From Hygrophila difformis (lineage: Eukaryota > Streptophyta > Magnoliopsida > Lamiales > Acanthaceae), in the NCBI GenBank assembly GCA_030278955.1, contig JAOANR010000004.1, positions 62,001 through 126,000 of the forward strand: DNA of 64,000 nucleotides. Direction: 5' to 3'. Under the pieces are notes generated by a model that was not told where the DNA came from, did no database searches, and saw only the letters and a program-made list of their open reading frames with translations. The position numbers and the translations under genes are program-made. This document shows, in pieces, positions 63,083 through 64,000 of this stretch. How positions within the stretch are numbered: position 1 is the first letter of the stretch; the number at the start of each line of letters is the position of its first letter.

Positions 63083-63202
63083 TTCGGTCGGCCATTTTTG
63101 CTTCGATCGGACCGATCGAACCCTCCGACCGAAGGGTTTTTTGTCATTTCGGGTAGAAAAGTTATCTTTTAAGCGGTGGGTGTGTAAAACTTTTTTACAA
63201 TC
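63083..63202 (-). repeat. MULE right terminal inverted repeat
   Basis: Complement of the left repeat with about 11 differences in 120 bp. The outermost bases (CAATC at 63198-63202) are less conserved, so the end is uncertain by a few bases. Confidence 0.88.
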
Positions 63203-64000
63203 CCTGACAGGGTACTGCGGTTTGCATCCCATCTTGATTAAGGTCCAGGGAAATAATAGTCCACACATTCCAATTTCATGCAAGTCTGGTACTGTGGACG
63301 GGTCTCTCACTCTTGTGTACACCACAAATGGGGTAAATATTTGGGATTTTAATGAAAAGCTGCGGGACGTCCTTTGCTCCAATTAATGGTGTGTACAAAT
63401 GGCAGTACGTGTCTCCTTTTTTGGTTTTTTCCCCAAACACATTCACAATGCCTCTTAACAGATCAAAAGGTACCCCTCAAGAACTGGTTGAAGGTTGCTT
63501 GAAGATTGATATGAACAATAAGAACATGGATGAACATTCAACAAAACCCTAAACCAAAATTTAAACCCAAAACACTCGGTTGGCACTCAACACTCACGAA
63601 ATTTGACACTGTGATGTCCAATTAACACTTTAAACCAATAATTGTGCCAAATAAACCATCACAAGCAAGAAAATTCAAGATTTGAGCAAGAACACAAATT
63701 AGGGTTTATGATGAAGAGGAAGAACAATAAAATGGTGAAATGCTCAAATCTTCACCAAAATGGACAAATGATATATGGTTGGAAAGCTCTTGAGATGTAG
63801 ATGTTGAATATGAGCTTAGATTTCCAAAACCATGGATGAAATTTCCAGAAATCGATCAAACAGTGGCTGAATAATATTTTTAGGAAAATATTGGCCAAAA
63901 CTTGAAAAATTCATAGAATATGCATCTCTTGGCCAAATTTGATTAACTTTATATGAATCTTTATGTAATCGACTCAAGGAATCCAAATCCGAAGTCAGAT
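63203..64000. other. Right flank, unassigned
   Basis: DNA outside the MULE. A small + frame (63141-63386) crosses the MULE boundary and ends in a protein-like segment (PHIPISCKSGTVDGS), but I do not recognise it. The rest is AT-rich and resembles the untranslated or LTR parts of plant retroelements. No repeat of the satellite or of the LTR at 33955 is visible. Confidence 0.4.

Larger units (their letters stand above)
39973..63202. mobile_element. Giant Mutator-like element (KI-type MULE) with DUF1985-Ulp1 gene
   Basis: About 23.2 kb between inverted repeats 39973-40092 and 63083-63202, which pair at about 91% (roughly 11 mismatches in 120). Outside, CCTGTCAGA (39964-39972) and CCTGACAGG (63203-63211) agree at 7 of 9 positions, a decayed candidate for the 9-bp MULE duplication. 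Inside are a MULE transposase gene and a DUF1985-Ulp1 gene, the pairing known from Kaonashi/KI and CUMULE-type elements. An 8311-bp retrotransposon is nested inside, so the original element was about 14.9 kb. Much of it is repeat: 250-bp AT-rich units, a 204-bp array, a GAA run and telomere-like DNA. The exact outer base is uncertain by a few bp. Confidence 0.85.

Noticed and set aside
63141..63386. Host gene exon at the right edge
   Set aside because: The frame starts inside the MULE terminal repeat, I do not recognise the product, and no splice signals support it.

Overview
The window is plant nuclear DNA, most likely from an angiosperm. It holds GT-AG introns, plant-type (TTTAGGG)n telomere-like runs, a plant hAT transposon, gag-only Ty3-type LTR retrotransposons, an L1-type LINE tail, and a Mutator-like element (MULE) with a DUF1985/Ulp1 gene. 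I see no ordinary host gene, rRNA, tRNA or CRISPR array. The species cannot be named from the sequence.

Layout. (1) 1-33954 is a GC-rich satellite with a basic unit of about 30 bp. It is organised into longer higher-order repeats and has a 500-N assembly gap at 12114-12613. A 4661-bp hAT element (3580-8240) sits in it with a perfect 8-bp target duplication. Its transposase has one frameshift, and its left end contains a perfect 76-bp-arm palindrome. (2) 33955 to about 39972 is part of a minus-strand gag-protease retroelement. Its LTR (33955-35718) abuts the satellite, it has no reverse transcriptase or integrase, and a 5'-truncated LINE interrupts its upstream region. (3) 39973-63202 is the most striking object: a giant MULE with about 120-bp terminal inverted repeats (about 91% identical) and a weak 9-bp target duplication. 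From left to right it holds AT-rich 250-bp repeats, a 204-bp tandem array, a GAA run, telomere-like repeats, a 13-exon DUF1985-Ulp1 gene on + (52515-59193), and a MULE transposase gene on - (59411-62255). (4) An 8311-bp LTR retrotransposon (42514-50824) is inserted in the 204-bp array with a perfect 5-bp duplication. Its two 3.1-kb LTRs differ by about six changes, so it is very young. (5) 63203-64000 is unassigned flank.

How the parts work together. The two MULE genes are convergent, with about 217 bp between their stop codons. The transposase should act on the terminal and subterminal repeats, where a CTTCGGTCGG / CTTCGATCGG motif recurs at both ends, in the 204-bp array and in front of the Ulp1 gene. 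The transposase carries one in-frame amber codon and the Ulp1 gene has one doubtful 1-bp phase change, so this copy may be immobile unless another copy supplies the proteins. The Ulp1 catalytic set His-Asp-Gln-Cys is complete. The many open frames in the satellite are a by-product of a 30-bp stop-poor unit and are not annotated as genes.
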